Shown one piece after another: positions 1-9,647 of a stretch of DNA of 37,464 nt. The position numbers and the translations under genes were made by a program. Every line of letters begins with the position of its first letter. The first letter of the stretch is position 1. The stretch covers positions 1 through 37,464 of the forward strand of contig QBYC01000007.1 of NCBI GenBank assembly GCA_003283025.1, in the 5' to 3' direction. The notes under the pieces are model-generated. The model had not been told where the DNA came from. It saw nothing but the letters and a program-made list of their open reading frames with translations, and searched no databases. This DNA comes from Pelagibacteraceae bacterium AG-325-C03 (GTDB lineage Bacteria; Pseudomonadota; Alphaproteobacteria; Pelagibacterales; Pelagibacteraceae).

Positions 1-3000
1 TTGTTAATAACGTCATCTACATTTAGAATTTTTTTAACATTTACTCTTTTTTTTTCGATGTCTCCAGAAATTTTATCCTTTTGTAATGTTAATACAAATG
101 ACTCCGACTCTTTTAATTTTTCTCTATTATTTATTAGAAGTTCAGCGAAAAGAAAAAGTTCGAATTCTGCCAGTTGATCACTGAATTTTACAATAGCATA
201 AGGAGTTCCTTTTGCACTTTTTTTTTCTTGAATTGACATTATCGTACCTGCAACTAAACCTTCTTTATTTTGGCTCTGATAAAATTGAGAATAAGAAGTT
301 ATATTTAACTGGTTAAAGAAATCTTTAAATTCATTTAATGGATGATTAGTTAAATAAAATCCAATTGATTTAAATTCTTCAGATAAAAGTTTTTTTTGTT
401 TCCATGGTGTTGAAGGTAAAAATTCAAAATCCATTTGATTACTATCTTGATCGCTAAAAAGATTAGTCTGATGGTTATTTTTTTCATCATTAATATTTTT
501 TATTTTTTGTATTATTTTAGGTATTGAATTAAAAATTTTACTTCTATCAACGTCAAACTCATCAAATACACCTGCTTTTACTAAACCCTCTAATTGAAGT
601 TTGTTCACATCTTTTATACTGACTCGATTTATAAAATCAACAAAAGATTTGAAAGATCCATTTTTTTTCCTCTCGTTAATAATATTTGTAATAGCTTCAA
701 ACCCGACATTCTTAATTGCACCAAGTCCATAAATTAGTTTTCCATTTATAGCTTTAAAATCTGAAAAACATTTATTAATTGAAGGTTTAATAATTTCAAT
801 TTTAAGTTTCTTTAATTCTTCCACAAACTCTCTTAATTTAGAGGTATTTGTAAGCTCTGTTGACATCGTTGCTGCTATAAAATCCTCTTTATAATATGTT
901 TTTAAAAAAGCTGTTTGATACGCAATTATAGCATAGGCTGCAGCATGACTTTTATTGAAACCATACTGTGCAAAAGGTTCAATTTTTGTAAAAACGAAAT
1001 TAGCTACATCTTTAGTAATTCCATTTTTTAAAGCGCCATTAATAAATCTTTCTTTTTGTCTATCTAATTCAGCTTTCTTTTTTTTACCCATTGCTCTTCT
1101 TAAAATATCTGCTTCGCTAGCTGTAAAACCAGCCAAGATTTGGGCGATTTGCATTACTTGTTCTTGATAAATTATAATTCCATAGGTTGGTTTAAGAATT
1201 TCTTTTAAAGTTGGATGAATATAGTCAGGTTCTTTAATAGCGTTTTTACAATCATTGTATTTAGGAATATTGCTCATTGGCCCAGGTCTATATAAAGCTA
1301 CAAGAGCAATAATATCGTCAAGCTTGTTAGGCTTCATTTGTTTAATTGCTTCCCTCATTCCAGCACTTTCAAGCTGAAACAATCCCGTAGTTTCACCTTT
1401 TGAAAGCATAGAAAAAACTTTTTCATCATTATGATTAATTTTACTGATTTCTAAATCAATTTTTTTTGATTTTAATCTCTTTATAGTGTTATCAATTACA
1501 GTAAGAGTTTTTAAACCAAGTAAGTCAAATTTTACTAGTCCTGCGTTTTCAGAAGAATACATATCGTATTGTGTTGAAGGTAAAGTTAAATTTGAACTGT
1601 GATCAATATATAGTGGAAATTGTTCAGACAATTTCTCTCCGGCAATTACAACACCAGCAGCATGAGTTGCCATATTACGATTAAGTCCCTCAAGTTTTAA
1701 TGATAACTCTAAAAGTTTTTTAACTTTTGAATTATTTTTAACTTCTTCTTTAAATCTTGGTTCTCGATCAATAGACTCTTGAAGGGTAAGAGGCCTAGAT
1801 GGATCGAATGGTACCATTTTACAAATTTTATCTACATACCCATAAGAAAGTCCTAATACACGACCAACATCTCTTAAAACCATTCTAGCTTTTAATTTGC
1901 CAAACGTTATGATGTGAGCAACACCATTTTTATATTTTGTTTTTAAATAATCAAATACCAAATCTCTTTTTTCTTCGCAAAAATCTATGTCGAAATCAGG
2001 CATAGAAATTCTATCTGGATTTAAAAATCTTTCGAAAATTAAATCAAATTCTATTGGGTCTAAATCTGTTATATCTAAAGAATATGCAACTAATGATCCA
2101 GCTCCAGAACCTCTTCCAGGGCCAACTGGTATACAATTTTTTTTAGCCCATTTTATATAGTCAGAAACTATCAAAAAATAACTTGCATAATTCATAGAAT
2201 TAATAATTTCTATTTCATGTTTTAATCTACCTTCGTAAATTTCTTTAATCTGTGCTTTTGATTTATTTTTGTTTTTTTTTAAAATGAAATTTTCTAATCT
2301 ATTTTCTAATCCTTTTATTGCTAAATTTGATAATTCCTCCTCTGGAGAATCGCTTTTTTTACTAACAATAGAAGGTAAGATTGGTTTCGATTTTTTTGGT
2401 TTAAAATTAAATCTCAGGTGAAAACTATAGTTATTTTCTAATGCTTCAGGTATATCAGAGTATAATTTTTCTAGTTCCTCTTGAGATTTAAAGTAGTGTT
2501 GATTGCTATATCTAAATCTTACTTTATCATCTATGAAATTTTTTTTCCCAATGCAAACTAATGCATCATGAGCCTCGTACATTTCTTTATTCAGGTAAAA
2601 AATTTCCTGAGTAGCAATTAATGGTAATTGTATAGATTTCGATATATTAAGTAAATAATTTTCAAAGTGTTTTTCTTGAAATTCATTATGACGTTGAATT
2701 TCTAAATACAATCTATTTTTATAACTTTTTTTTAGAGTACTTAATATTTGTTTAAAATCTTTGAGTTTATTTTTATAAAAAAGCTGGCCAAAAAAGTTAT
2801 TATAATTACCCGTAAGCAATATTAAACCTTCATTATTATCAATAAGATCTTTTAAAATACAAAATGGATCTTTCATTGAGCTATGTTTTAAATAACTTAA
2901 TGAAGATAATTTCGTTAGATTCTTATATCCCTCTTCAGATGTTGCATATAGTGAAACTTTACCTATTATATCTGATGAATATAAGTTTATTTGCGTTCCA

Positions 3001-3203
3001 ATGATTGGAAGAGTTCCAACTTTGGATATTTTTTCAGAAAATTCGAGAGCTCCACATAAATTGTAACTATCCGCTAAACCTATCGATTTAATTTTGTTTA
3101 ATTTACAAAAATCAGTTAGATCATCAATCTTTAAGGCGCCTTCACATATTGAATATTGAGTATGTACTTTAATTTGATTAAATTTCTTATTATGGACGAG
3201 CAT
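1..3203 (-). CDS. dnaE: DNA polymerase III subunit alpha, 3' end outside window
   Basis: Replicative DNA polymerase catalytic subunit (C-family), which extends DNA at the fork. The minus strand is open from an ATG at 3203 to the window edge, giving about 1067 residues. The family is usually near 1150, so roughly the last 80 residues are missing. The start reads into a PHP-domain opening (VHTQYSICEGALKIDD). The palm carries GPGRGSGAGS and then PDFDIDF at residues 402-408, with D403 and D405 as catalytic aspartates by comparison with E. coli D401/D403. Fingers, helix-hairpin-helix and OB-like regions follow. The histidine that usually precedes VHS in the PHP domain is absent here, so PHP chemistry may be degenerate, as in E. 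coli. The gene overlaps the end of lolD by 14 nt and is the last of a long same-strand run. No frameshift was noticed. Confidence 0.97.
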   Translation of the reverse strand, partial: MLVHNKKFNQIKVHTQYSICEGALKIDDLTDFCKLNKIKSIGLADSYNLCGALEFSEKISKVGTLPIIGTQINLYSSDIIGKVSLYATSEEGYKNLTKLSSLSYLKHSSMKDPFCILKDLIDNNEGLILLTGNYNNFFGQLFYKNKLKDFKQILSTLKKSYKNRLYLEIQRHNEFQEKHFENYLLNISKSIQLPLIATQEIFYLNKEMYEAHDALVCIGKKNFIDDKVRFRYSNQHYFKSQEELEKLYSDIPEALENNYSFHLRFNFKPKKSKPILPSIVSKKSDSPEEELSNLAIKGLENRLENFILKKNKNKSKAQIKEIYEGRLKHEIEIINSMNYASYFLIVSDYIKWAKKNCIPVGPGRGSGAGSLVAYSLDITDLDPIEFDLIFERFLNPDRISMPDFDIDFCEEKRDLVFDYLKTKYKNGVAHIITFGKLKARMVLRDVGRVLGLSYGYVDKICKMVPFDPSRPLTLQESIDREPRFKEEVKNNSKVKKLLELSLKLEGLNRNMATHAAGVVIAGEKLSEQFPLYIDHSSNLTLPSTQYDMYSSENAGLVKFDLLGLKTLTVIDNTIKRLKSKKIDLEISKINHNDEKVFSMLSKGETTGLFQLESAGMREAIKQMKPNKLDDIIALVALYRPGPMSNIPKYNDCKNAIKEPDYIHPTLKEILKPTYGIIIYQEQVMQIAQILAGFTASEADILRRAMGKKKKAELDRQKERFINGALKNGITKDVANFVFTKIEPFAQYGFNKSHAAAYAIIAYQTAFLKTYYKEDFIAATMSTELTNTSKLREFVEELKKLKIEIIKPSINKCFSDFKAINGKLIYGLGAIKNVGFEAITNIINERKKNGSFKSFVDFINRVSIKDVNKLQLEGLVKAGVFDEFDVDRSKIFNSIPKIIQKIKNINDEKNNHQTNLFSDQDSNQMDFEFLPSTPWKQKKLLSEEFKSIGFYLTNHPLNEFKDFFNQLNITSYSQFYQSQNKEGLVAGTIMSIQEKKSAKGTPYAIVKFSDQLAEFELFLFAELLINNREKLKESESFVLTLQKDKISGDIEKKRVNVKKILNVDDVIN

Positions 3204-3879
3204 TAACTCGTTTTATATTACCATTAGAAATAAACAACTTGTAATCTGCTCTGTTAGCAAGTTCTCTATTATGAGTTGCAAAAATTATGGTTTTTTTTAA
3301 TTTTCTTAATTTTAAAAAATAAGAAAATATTTCTTTTGAGGTTTTAAAATCCAAATTACCAGTTGGCTCATCTGCTAAGATTAAATTTGTTTCAGCTATT
3401 AAAGCTCTTGCAATAGCTACTCTTTGTTGTTCTCCACCTGAAAGTTCGTTTGGGAAATGTTGAGACCTATCAAAAATTTTAACAGCTCTAAGAATTTTAT
3501 GAGCTACTTTTTTAGCATTTGCTAAAGTCTCTCCCTTAATAATTAATGGCATCATTACATTTTCAATAGCAGTAAAATCATTTAATAAATTATTATCCTG
3601 AAAAATAATTGATATATTTTTTCGTCTAGTTTCATCTTTTTTTTCATCTGTAAATTTTTTTGTAAAGACATCGTTTATTTTAACGTCCCCTCTGGTTGGC
3701 TCATCTAATAAAGCTAATAGGTGAAGCAATGAAGATTTTCCCGATCCAGATGGACCAACTAACGCTACAAGCTCTCCTTGCTTGATTTTTAAATTCAGAT
3801 TATTAAATAATTTAATATCTCCATTAAAATGATGGTAAGTTTTTGTAAGATTTACAGTTTCAATTAAAATTTTATTCAT
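3190..3879 (-). CDS. lolD: Lipoprotein-releasing ABC transporter ATPase LolD
   Basis: Cytoplasmic ATPase of the Lol complex, which extracts outer-membrane lipoproteins from the inner membrane. The 229 residues show all ABC motifs: Walker A GPSGSGKS at 42-49, Q-loop Q94, signature LSGGEQQR at 146-153, Walker B LILADE at 166-171 and H-loop H203. Length is normal for LolD. The ATG overlaps the end of the lolC-type gene by 8 nt, and its own stop overlaps the dnaE start, so translation is probably coupled. The membrane partner immediately upstream makes the Lol assignment much more likely than a MacB or FtsE type ATPase. Confidence 0.93.
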   Translation of the reverse strand: MNKILIETVNLTKTYHHFNGDIKLFNNLNLKIKQGELVALVGPSGSGKSSLLHLLALLDEPTRGDVKINDVFTKKFTDEKKDETRRKNISIIFQDNNLLNDFTAIENVMMPLIIKGETLANAKKVAHKILRAVKIFDRSQHFPNELSGGEQQRVAIARALIAETNLILADEPTGNLDFKTSKEIFSYFLKLRKLKKTIIFATHNRELANRADYKLFISNGNIKRVNARP

Positions 3880-5104
3880 ATTTTAACGCCCTAAATGTTT
3901 TCATTTTTGAGATATGTCTAGCTGGTATATATGAAGCAATAGCTGAAACTAATATAGAAAGAATAAATATTATAAATATTGAATATAGGTTTATTTCACT
4001 TGGTAATTCTTCTAAAAAATAAATGTCACTTGGAAATATTTCTAATTTAAATACTGTTGATAGAAATATTCTTATTTTTTCAATATTTAATGCAAATATT
4101 GTTCCTAAAATAATACCAGATATTGTAGCAAAAAAACCTATAGTGAAGCCTGTTAAAAAAAAAGATTTCTTTATTGAGGTATTGTTTAAACCTAAAGTTT
4201 TTAAAATAGCTATTTCTTTAGTTTTATTTTTAATTAATATTGTAAGCCCTGAAATAATATTAAAAGCAGCTACGATAATTATTAAAGTGAGTATTATAAA
4301 CATAACATTTCTTTCAACTTTCAATGCACTAAAAAAAGATTGATTTAGATCTGCCCAGGTATAAATAAAATAATTTTGATTAAATTTTTCAAATTTCTTT
4401 TTATATAAATTTGCTTCAAGCGGATCTTTTAAATAAATTTCTAAGTTTTGGTCTTTGGTATTCTTATCAAAAATCGACAGAGCATCCTCTGTAGTTAAAA
4501 AAATTATATTTTGATCAAACTCTATAAATCCAGTGTTAAAAATTCCTGCTATACTAAAACTTTCCTGTTTTGGTAAATTACCCAATGGAGTGGCTACGAA
4601 TGCTGATGACATTAAATTTATCTTGTCTCCTTCATATAAATTTAAATTAAAAGCAAGTTCAGATCCAATAAAAACACTGTTTCTTTTAAATTTTTTTACA
4701 TCTCCACTTACAATGTTTTCTTCTAAAAATTCTTTAATTTTTTTTTCTTCGTTATTAACCCCTTTGAAAATAATACCTTTTGCTTGTTCATTATTAATTA
4801 TTACGCCTTCGCCTGAATAAGTTTTGCTAATAGAAATATCATTAAAATTATTTTTTATTTTGGAAATATAATTTTCATCAATATTAAAACCGTTAGGTTG
4901 GATAACAATATGTGGATTTAAACCAAGTATTTTATTTGTTAATTCATTTTTAAAACCATTCATTACTGACATAACAATAATTAAAATTGCTACACCAAGC
5001 ATTATTCCTAAAAAAGAAAAAACAGAAATTATCTTTAAAAAACCCTCTTTTTTTTTAGGTCTTAGATTTCTTGATGAAATTAATCTCTCTACTTTTGTGA
5101 ACAA
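3872..5104 (-). CDS. lolC: Lipoprotein-releasing ABC transporter permease, LolC/LolE family
   Basis: Inner-membrane subunit of the Lol lipoprotein-release transporter. It has one N-terminal membrane helix (about 24-48), a large periplasmic domain, then three C-terminal helices (about 267-291, 315-340, 373-393), the usual FtsX-like fold. The opening KKKEGFLKIISVFSFLGIML is typical of LolC/E. There is no in-frame ATG before residue 35. I chose TTG at 5104, 4 nt after the proS stop, because it gives the family-like start MFTKVERLISSRNL and has AGAAG about 9 nt upstream. A TTG at 5140, inside proS, would add 12 residues. Only one permease gene lies here, so the complex may use a homodimer (LolF-like), but a second gene elsewhere cannot be excluded. 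Confidence 0.9.
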   Translation of the reverse strand: MFTKVERLISSRNLRPKKKEGFLKIISVFSFLGIMLGVAILIIVMSVMNGFKNELTNKILGLNPHIVIQPNGFNIDENYISKIKNNFNDISISKTYSGEGVIINNEQAKGIIFKGVNNEEKKIKEFLEENIVSGDVKKFKRNSVFIGSELAFNLNLYEGDKINLMSSAFVATPLGNLPKQESFSIAGIFNTGFIEFDQNIIFLTTEDALSIFDKNTKDQNLEIYLKDPLEANLYKKKFEKFNQNYFIYTWADLNQSFFSALKVERNVMFIILTLIIIVAAFNIISGLTILIKNKTKEIAILKTLGLNNTSIKKSFFLTGFTIGFFATISGIILGTIFALNIEKIRIFLSTVFKLEIFPSDIYFLEELPSEINLYSIFIIFILSILVSAIASYIPARHISKMKTFRALKYE

Positions 5105-5108
5105 AATA

Positions 5109-6422
5109 TTATCTTCTAATTTTAGATTTAATATCTTCAAGACTCAATATTTCACTTTCAGAATTCAATTCTTTAAACTCAAATTTATTTTCTTCAGATT
5201 TTGAACCAATTATTATTTGGAAGGGAATGCCGATCAAGTCATGTTTTTTAAATTTATTTGACATATTCTCATCAACATCATCTAACAATACGTCAATATT
5301 TTGTTTTTTCAATTCTTGATAAATTTTTTCTGCTTTTTGTAAGTTTTCTTTGTTATTTTTGCTGATGCTTGGAATGATAACTGCATCAAATGGTGATATT
5401 GGCTTTGGCCATTTCATTACACCATTATTGTAATTAGCCTCAATTGTAGCACCTACAAGTCTAGAAACACCTATGCCGTATGAACCCATTTTAACTGAAA
5501 TTTTCTTTCCACTTTTGTCATCTATTAAACAATTCATTGGTTTTGAATATTTATCACTGAAGTAAAAAATATGTCCTACCTCAATGCCTTTTGTTTTAAT
5601 TTGATTTATTTTATCAACTTTTGTATTAAATTGTTCTTCTTTATATTTTTCATCTGTAACTGCATAAATATCTGTAAAATCTTTTCTCATTTTTGAGAGA
5701 GAAGCGTCGCTGAAATCATATTTATCTAAATTAATCTCAAATATTCTTTTATCAGCAAATATTTGGCTTTCACCTGTTTCTGCTAAGATAATAAATTCGT
5801 GAGAAAGATCTCCGCCAATTGGTCCTGTATCTGCGGCCATAGGAATAGCTTTTAAACCTAATCTATTAAATGTTTTTAAATAAGAAAAAAACATTTTGTT
5901 GTAAGATTTTTTTGCATCATGATCTGTTAGATCAAATGAATAAGCATCTTTCATAAAGAACTCTTTACATCTCATTACACCAAATCTGGGTCGTATTTCA
6001 TCTCTGAACTTCCATTGTATGTGGTAAAGAATTTGTGGAAGTGATTTATATGATTTGACGCTTGCTCGAAAAACATCTGTAATTAATTCCTCGTTGGTAG
6101 GGCCATAAAGCATTTCTCTTCCTTGTCTATCTTTTATTCTCAACATTTCTTCACCATAATCTTCATACCTGCCACTCTCTTTCCAAATTTCTGCTGATTG
6201 GATAGTTGGCATTAGCATCTCTTGAGCTCCAATAAAATTTTGTTCTTCTCTTACTATTTGTTCGATTTTTTTCATAACTTTAAACCCTAATGGAAGCCAA
6301 GAATAAATACCTGCTGAAGACTGTTTAATCATTCCAGCTTGCAACATTAATTGATGTGACTTAATTTTTGCCTCTGCTCGTAAATCTTTGGATATCGGAA
6401 CAAATAATTTTGATAAGTACAT
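5109..6422 (-). CDS. proS: Prolyl-tRNA synthetase, short form without editing insertion
   Basis: Class II aminoacyl-tRNA synthetase that charges tRNA-Pro. The 437 residues contain the motif 2 region (FRDEIRPRFGVMRCKEFFMK, about 139-158), the ATP/proline-site segment MLYGPTNEE (104-112), motif 3 GSYGIGVSRLVGA (313-325) and a C-terminal anticodon-binding domain (about 345-437). Long bacterial ProRS is about 570 residues because of an editing (INS) domain of about 180 residues between motifs 2 and 3. That domain is absent here, as is usual in Alphaproteobacteria. The ATG at 6422 directly abuts the stop of the DUF1467 gene. Confidence 0.96.
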   Translation of the reverse strand: MYLSKLFVPISKDLRAEAKIKSHQLMLQAGMIKQSSAGIYSWLPLGFKVMKKIEQIVREEQNFIGAQEMLMPTIQSAEIWKESGRYEDYGEEMLRIKDRQGREMLYGPTNEELITDVFRASVKSYKSLPQILYHIQWKFRDEIRPRFGVMRCKEFFMKDAYSFDLTDHDAKKSYNKMFFSYLKTFNRLGLKAIPMAADTGPIGGDLSHEFIILAETGESQIFADKRIFEINLDKYDFSDASLSKMRKDFTDIYAVTDEKYKEEQFNTKVDKINQIKTKGIEVGHIFYFSDKYSKPMNCLIDDKSGKKISVKMGSYGIGVSRLVGATIEANYNNGVMKWPKPISPFDAVIIPSISKNNKENLQKAEKIYQELKKQNIDVLLDDVDENMSNKFKKHDLIGIPFQIIIGSKSEENKFEFKELNSESEILSLEDIKSKIRR

Positions 6423-6677
6423 TTATAGTAAATATTCTCTTAGATTTAGTAAATTAAATTTAACAAGATAATATATTACAATAAAGATTATTGAAGTAAT
6501 TATCGTAGTTATTAAAAATTTCGCTACTATTTTAGGATTTTTCGGAGCACCAGGATCGACACCCTCAATTTTTTCTTGAAATTTTTCTTTATTTGATTGA
6601 ATCCCAATAGGTAAAACTGAAAAAAAAATTATCCACCAAATTAATACGAAAACAATTATAGAACCAGTAATTCCCAC
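6423..6677 (-). CDS. DUF1467 family small membrane protein
   Basis: An 84-residue protein with two predicted membrane helices (about 4-24 and 51-71). The loop between them carries VDPGAPKNPKI, and the N-terminus is MGITGSIIVFVLIWWI. This matches DUF1467 proteins, which I recall sitting between rnj and proS in many Alphaproteobacteria. The start is GTG. It shares one base with the rnj stop (TAGTG), and the stop directly precedes the proS ATG, so expression is probably coupled. Function is unknown. Family and context are fairly sure. Confidence 0.85.
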   Translation of the reverse strand: MGITGSIIVFVLIWWIIFFSVLPIGIQSNKEKFQEKIEGVDPGAPKNPKIVAKFLITTIITSIIFIVIYYLVKFNLLNLREYLL

Positions 6678-8338
6678 TAAATTCTCGCTATATTAATATT
6701 TGTAAACGGTTTTTTTCCTGTTTTTTCTCTAACGATTCTTCTACAATTTTGCTTAATAGTATCAATAAGATTTTTCTGTTGATTTTTATTATACAAAGAA
6801 AAAGTTCTGCAAATATTAAAAATTTCATCCTCCATATCAAAAATAAAGTGATCTGTGTTTTCTCTTTCAGGAATTCCTTTAAAAGAAATAATTGGTTTTT
6901 TTATTTTTCCATTATTAGATACTAGAAGTGTAATTTCTAAATATCCATTTACTGATAAATTTTTTCTGTCTTTAATTGATTGAGCATCTGTTTCTACATT
7001 AACGCTCCCGTCTAAATAAACTTTACCAGAGGGTGCTTTATCTATAATTTCAGGTTTATCTCCAGGTAATATTTTTACAATATCTCCATTTTCTATTAAT
7101 AAAGTTTTTGGAACTTGCATTTCTTTTGCAAAAGAAACATGTTCTGTCATGTGTCGATGCTCGCCGTGAACTGGAATGACGCACTGAGGTTTAACCCATT
7201 TATACATGTCCTTTAAATCATCACGATTAGGGTGTCCAGATACATGAACAAAAGCGTTTTCCTCACTTATCATCTCAATCTTATTTTTTACTATTAAATT
7301 TTGTATAGAGTATAATTTTTTTTCGTTACCGGGTATTATTTTTGATGAAAAAATTATACAATCTCCGCTTTCCACAAAAACATCTGGGTGATTACCATTA
7401 ATTATTCTGTTCATCGCACCCATTGGCTCCCCTTGACTTCCAGTTGCTAAATACAGAATTTTATTTTTTGGGACTTTTTTTGCGTCTCTTGGATCTAATG
7501 GGTTTATTAAACCTTTTAGATACCCACATTTTCTAGCTACTTTATAAATTCTTTGCATAGACCGACCAACTAGGCAAATATTTCTTTCTGTTTTTTTTGC
7601 ACAATAAAAAATGGACTCCATTCTAGCCACATTTGATGCAAAAGAAGTAACCAAAATTCTATTAGTCTTAATTTCCATTATTTTTAATAGACTATCTCTA
7701 ACGTCTGACTCTGAACCTGCTCTACCTGGGCTGAAAATATTTGTTGAGTCACAAATCATTGCGGACACACCACTTTCGCCAATAGATTTTAATTTTTTTT
7801 CGTCTATTTGGCTCCCAATTAATGGGTTAGAATCGATTTTCCAATCGCCAGTATGAAGGACTGTTCCAAGAGGAGTTTTAATACTTAATCCATTTGGCTC
7901 TAAAATAGAGTGAGTTAATGTCACGAAGTCGATTTCAAAAACACCAAGATTAATTTTACTATTTAAATTCACTACGTTCAATGAAGATGTTATATCAATT
8001 TTTTTTTCTTTAAATTTTTCTAAAATTAGTGCTGCTGTGAACGGTGTAGCATAAATCTTACATTTTAAACTTGGCCATATATGAACTACGGCTCCGATAT
8101 GATCCTCATGGGCATGCGTTAAAACTATCCCGAGTAAATCATCTTTTTTATCAATTATAAATCCTGCATCCGGCATAATCAGATCGATACCAGGAACAGA
8201 GTCGTCAGCAAAAGATACGCCCATATCAACAATTATCCATTTTTGATCATCCTCCTTTCCATAGGCGTATAAATTCATATTACCGCCTATTTCACCAGAT
8301 CCGCCTAATGGACAAAAAATTAACTTTTCTTTAATCAT
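6677..8338 (-). CDS. rnj: Ribonuclease J
   Basis: Metallo-beta-lactamase/beta-CASP nuclease with endonuclease and 5'-3' exonuclease activity in RNA decay and maturation. It has 553 residues, normal for the family. The zinc-binding motif HAHEDH is at 75-80 (HxHxDH), followed by the downstream histidine in LTHS and the aspartate in HTGDW. The beta-CASP and C-terminal metal-site signatures FVHVSGHPNRDD and PVHGEHRH are present. The ATG overlaps the coaX stop as ATGA (4 nt), and its own stop overlaps the next gene by one base. A gene for methylmalonyl-CoA epimerase, which I recall between rnj and DUF1467 in some relatives, is missing here. Confidence 0.96.
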   Translation of the reverse strand: MIKEKLIFCPLGGSGEIGGNMNLYAYGKEDDQKWIIVDMGVSFADDSVPGIDLIMPDAGFIIDKKDDLLGIVLTHAHEDHIGAVVHIWPSLKCKIYATPFTAALILEKFKEKKIDITSSLNVVNLNSKINLGVFEIDFVTLTHSILEPNGLSIKTPLGTVLHTGDWKIDSNPLIGSQIDEKKLKSIGESGVSAMICDSTNIFSPGRAGSESDVRDSLLKIMEIKTNRILVTSFASNVARMESIFYCAKKTERNICLVGRSMQRIYKVARKCGYLKGLINPLDPRDAKKVPKNKILYLATGSQGEPMGAMNRIINGNHPDVFVESGDCIIFSSKIIPGNEKKLYSIQNLIVKNKIEMISEENAFVHVSGHPNRDDLKDMYKWVKPQCVIPVHGEHRHMTEHVSFAKEMQVPKTLLIENGDIVKILPGDKPEIIDKAPSGKVYLDGSVNVETDAQSIKDRKNLSVNGYLEITLLVSNNGKIKKPIISFKGIPERENTDHFIFDMEDEIFNICRTFSLYNKNQQKNLIDTIKQNCRRIVREKTGKKPFTNINIARI

Positions 8339-9081
8339 ATTAGTTCTCTATAAACATTAGCTATCCCTTTAATAGTTATATTTGGGTCAATTACTACTTT
8401 TTTTTTAATCATTTTTTTGAAAAAGTTTGCATATCCACCTGTCAATAAAATTTTATATTTAATTTTGCTTTTAGAAATTATTTTATCTATTATATTATTG
8501 ATTAAACCTTCATATCCCCAAACAAAGCCAGCGTTAAGAGCTTCTATTGTATTTTTTCCATAGCTATTTTGGCCGTTTTTGAGATTAATAAAAGGAAGTA
8601 AAGCAGTAGCTTGACTTAAGTTTTTTATAGATAGTTTAACACCAGGCGCAATCACTCCACCTTCATATACACCATTTTTAATAACATCGAAAGTCGTTGC
8701 TGTTCCAAAATCTAAAACTAAACAATTTTTAAATTTTTTTACTCCAATTGCATTCGCTATTCGGTCTGAACCTAATTTTTTTTTATTTTTAATATTTATT
8801 TTAATAATTTTATTTAATTTTAAATTTTTTATTTCTAAAATTTTAAATTTAGTAAATTTTAATCTCTTTTGAAGATTAATTAATACTTTAGGTACAACAC
8901 TCGAAAACAAAAAAACTGGATTTAAGTTTTTATTATTTTTTTTTCTAATAATTTTCTTCAAAAGATTTCCTCTATACATTTTGATAGTTTGAAAATTATA
9001 TGATCTCAAAATTCTAAACTTTTTATTTAAAATACAAATCTTTGTCGAAGTATTGCCTATATCTCCAATTAGAAATTTCAT
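8335..9081 (-). CDS. coaX: Type III pantothenate kinase
   Basis: Catalyses the first step of coenzyme A synthesis, ATP-dependent phosphorylation of pantothenate, in the cytoplasm. The 248 residues show the ASKHA-fold signatures of CoaX: DIGNTST at 7-13 (phosphate-binding), GSDR at 104-107, LDFGTATTFD at 123-132 with the catalytic aspartate, and GGVIAPG at 141-147. Length is typical. It overlaps birA upstream and rnj downstream by 4 nt each (ATGA). The very high lysine and isoleucine content reflects the AT-rich genome. Confidence 0.95.
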   Translation of the reverse strand: MKFLIGDIGNTSTKICILNKKFRILRSYNFQTIKMYRGNLLKKIIRKKNNKNLNPVFLFSSVVPKVLINLQKRLKFTKFKILEIKNLKLNKIIKINIKNKKKLGSDRIANAIGVKKFKNCLVLDFGTATTFDVIKNGVYEGGVIAPGVKLSIKNLSQATALLPFINLKNGQNSYGKNTIEALNAGFVWGYEGLINNIIDKIISKSKIKYKILLTGGYANFFKKMIKKKVVIDPNITIKGIANVYRELI

Positions 9082-9647
9082 AATTTTTTAGTAAATTTTT
9101 TTAACTCCGAATAAGAGTATTGGTTTGTTTTATGTAAAAATTCTTCATATTTATTTTTAATCATAATAAATAATTTTTTATTATCTATATTTTTATTTAT
9201 AATTTGTTTCAAAGAAGACGAGGAAAAACTGCTATTATTTGGATTTATATTGGTATTTATGCCTATTCCAACTATTAAAATTTTTTTTCCTTTCTTAAAA
9301 ACAGTCTCTTGTAAAATTCCACAAATTTTTTTTTTTTCAAATAACAAATCATTTGGCCACTTAATTTTAATTTTTTGTGAGAATTTTTTTGCCAGAATAT
9401 TTTTAAGTAAGTATGCATTTAAAACTGCAAATTCTTTGAAATCTATTTTTTTTTCACTAATATCAAAAAAGATAGATAAGAATAAATTACCTTTTTTAGA
9501 TAACCATTTTTTTCCCATTGTCCCTCTACCTTTGGTTTGCTTTTCAGATAAAACTATTGTCGGTATAATTTTTTTTTTCTTAATAAGTATATGAGCTACA
9601 TCATTAGTGCTTTTAACACTTTTAAATTTTAGTGACCTAAATTTCAT
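9078..9647 (-). CDS. birA: Biotin--[acetyl-CoA-carboxylase] ligase, minimal form
   Basis: Attaches biotin to carrier proteins such as the BCCP of acetyl-CoA carboxylase. The 189 residues cover essentially only the catalytic domain: STND near 13-16, the biotinyl-AMP loop GRGTMG at 40-45, KWPND at 96-100 and KKICGILQE at 106-114. There is no N-terminal helix-turn-helix, so it should not act as a repressor. The small C-terminal SH3-like domain present in most homologues appears to be absent or reduced. The ATG shares one base with the nuoN stop (TAATG), and the stop overlaps the coaX ATG. Its position after nuoN is usual in Alphaproteobacteria. Confidence 0.93.
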   Translation of the reverse strand: MKFRSLKFKSVKSTNDVAHILIKKKKIIPTIVLSEKQTKGRGTMGKKWLSKKGNLFLSIFFDISEKKIDFKEFAVLNAYLLKNILAKKFSQKIKIKWPNDLLFEKKKICGILQETVFKKGKKILIVGIGINTNINPNNSSFSSSSLKQIINKNIDNKKLFIMIKNKYEEFLHKTNQYSYSELKKFTKKL

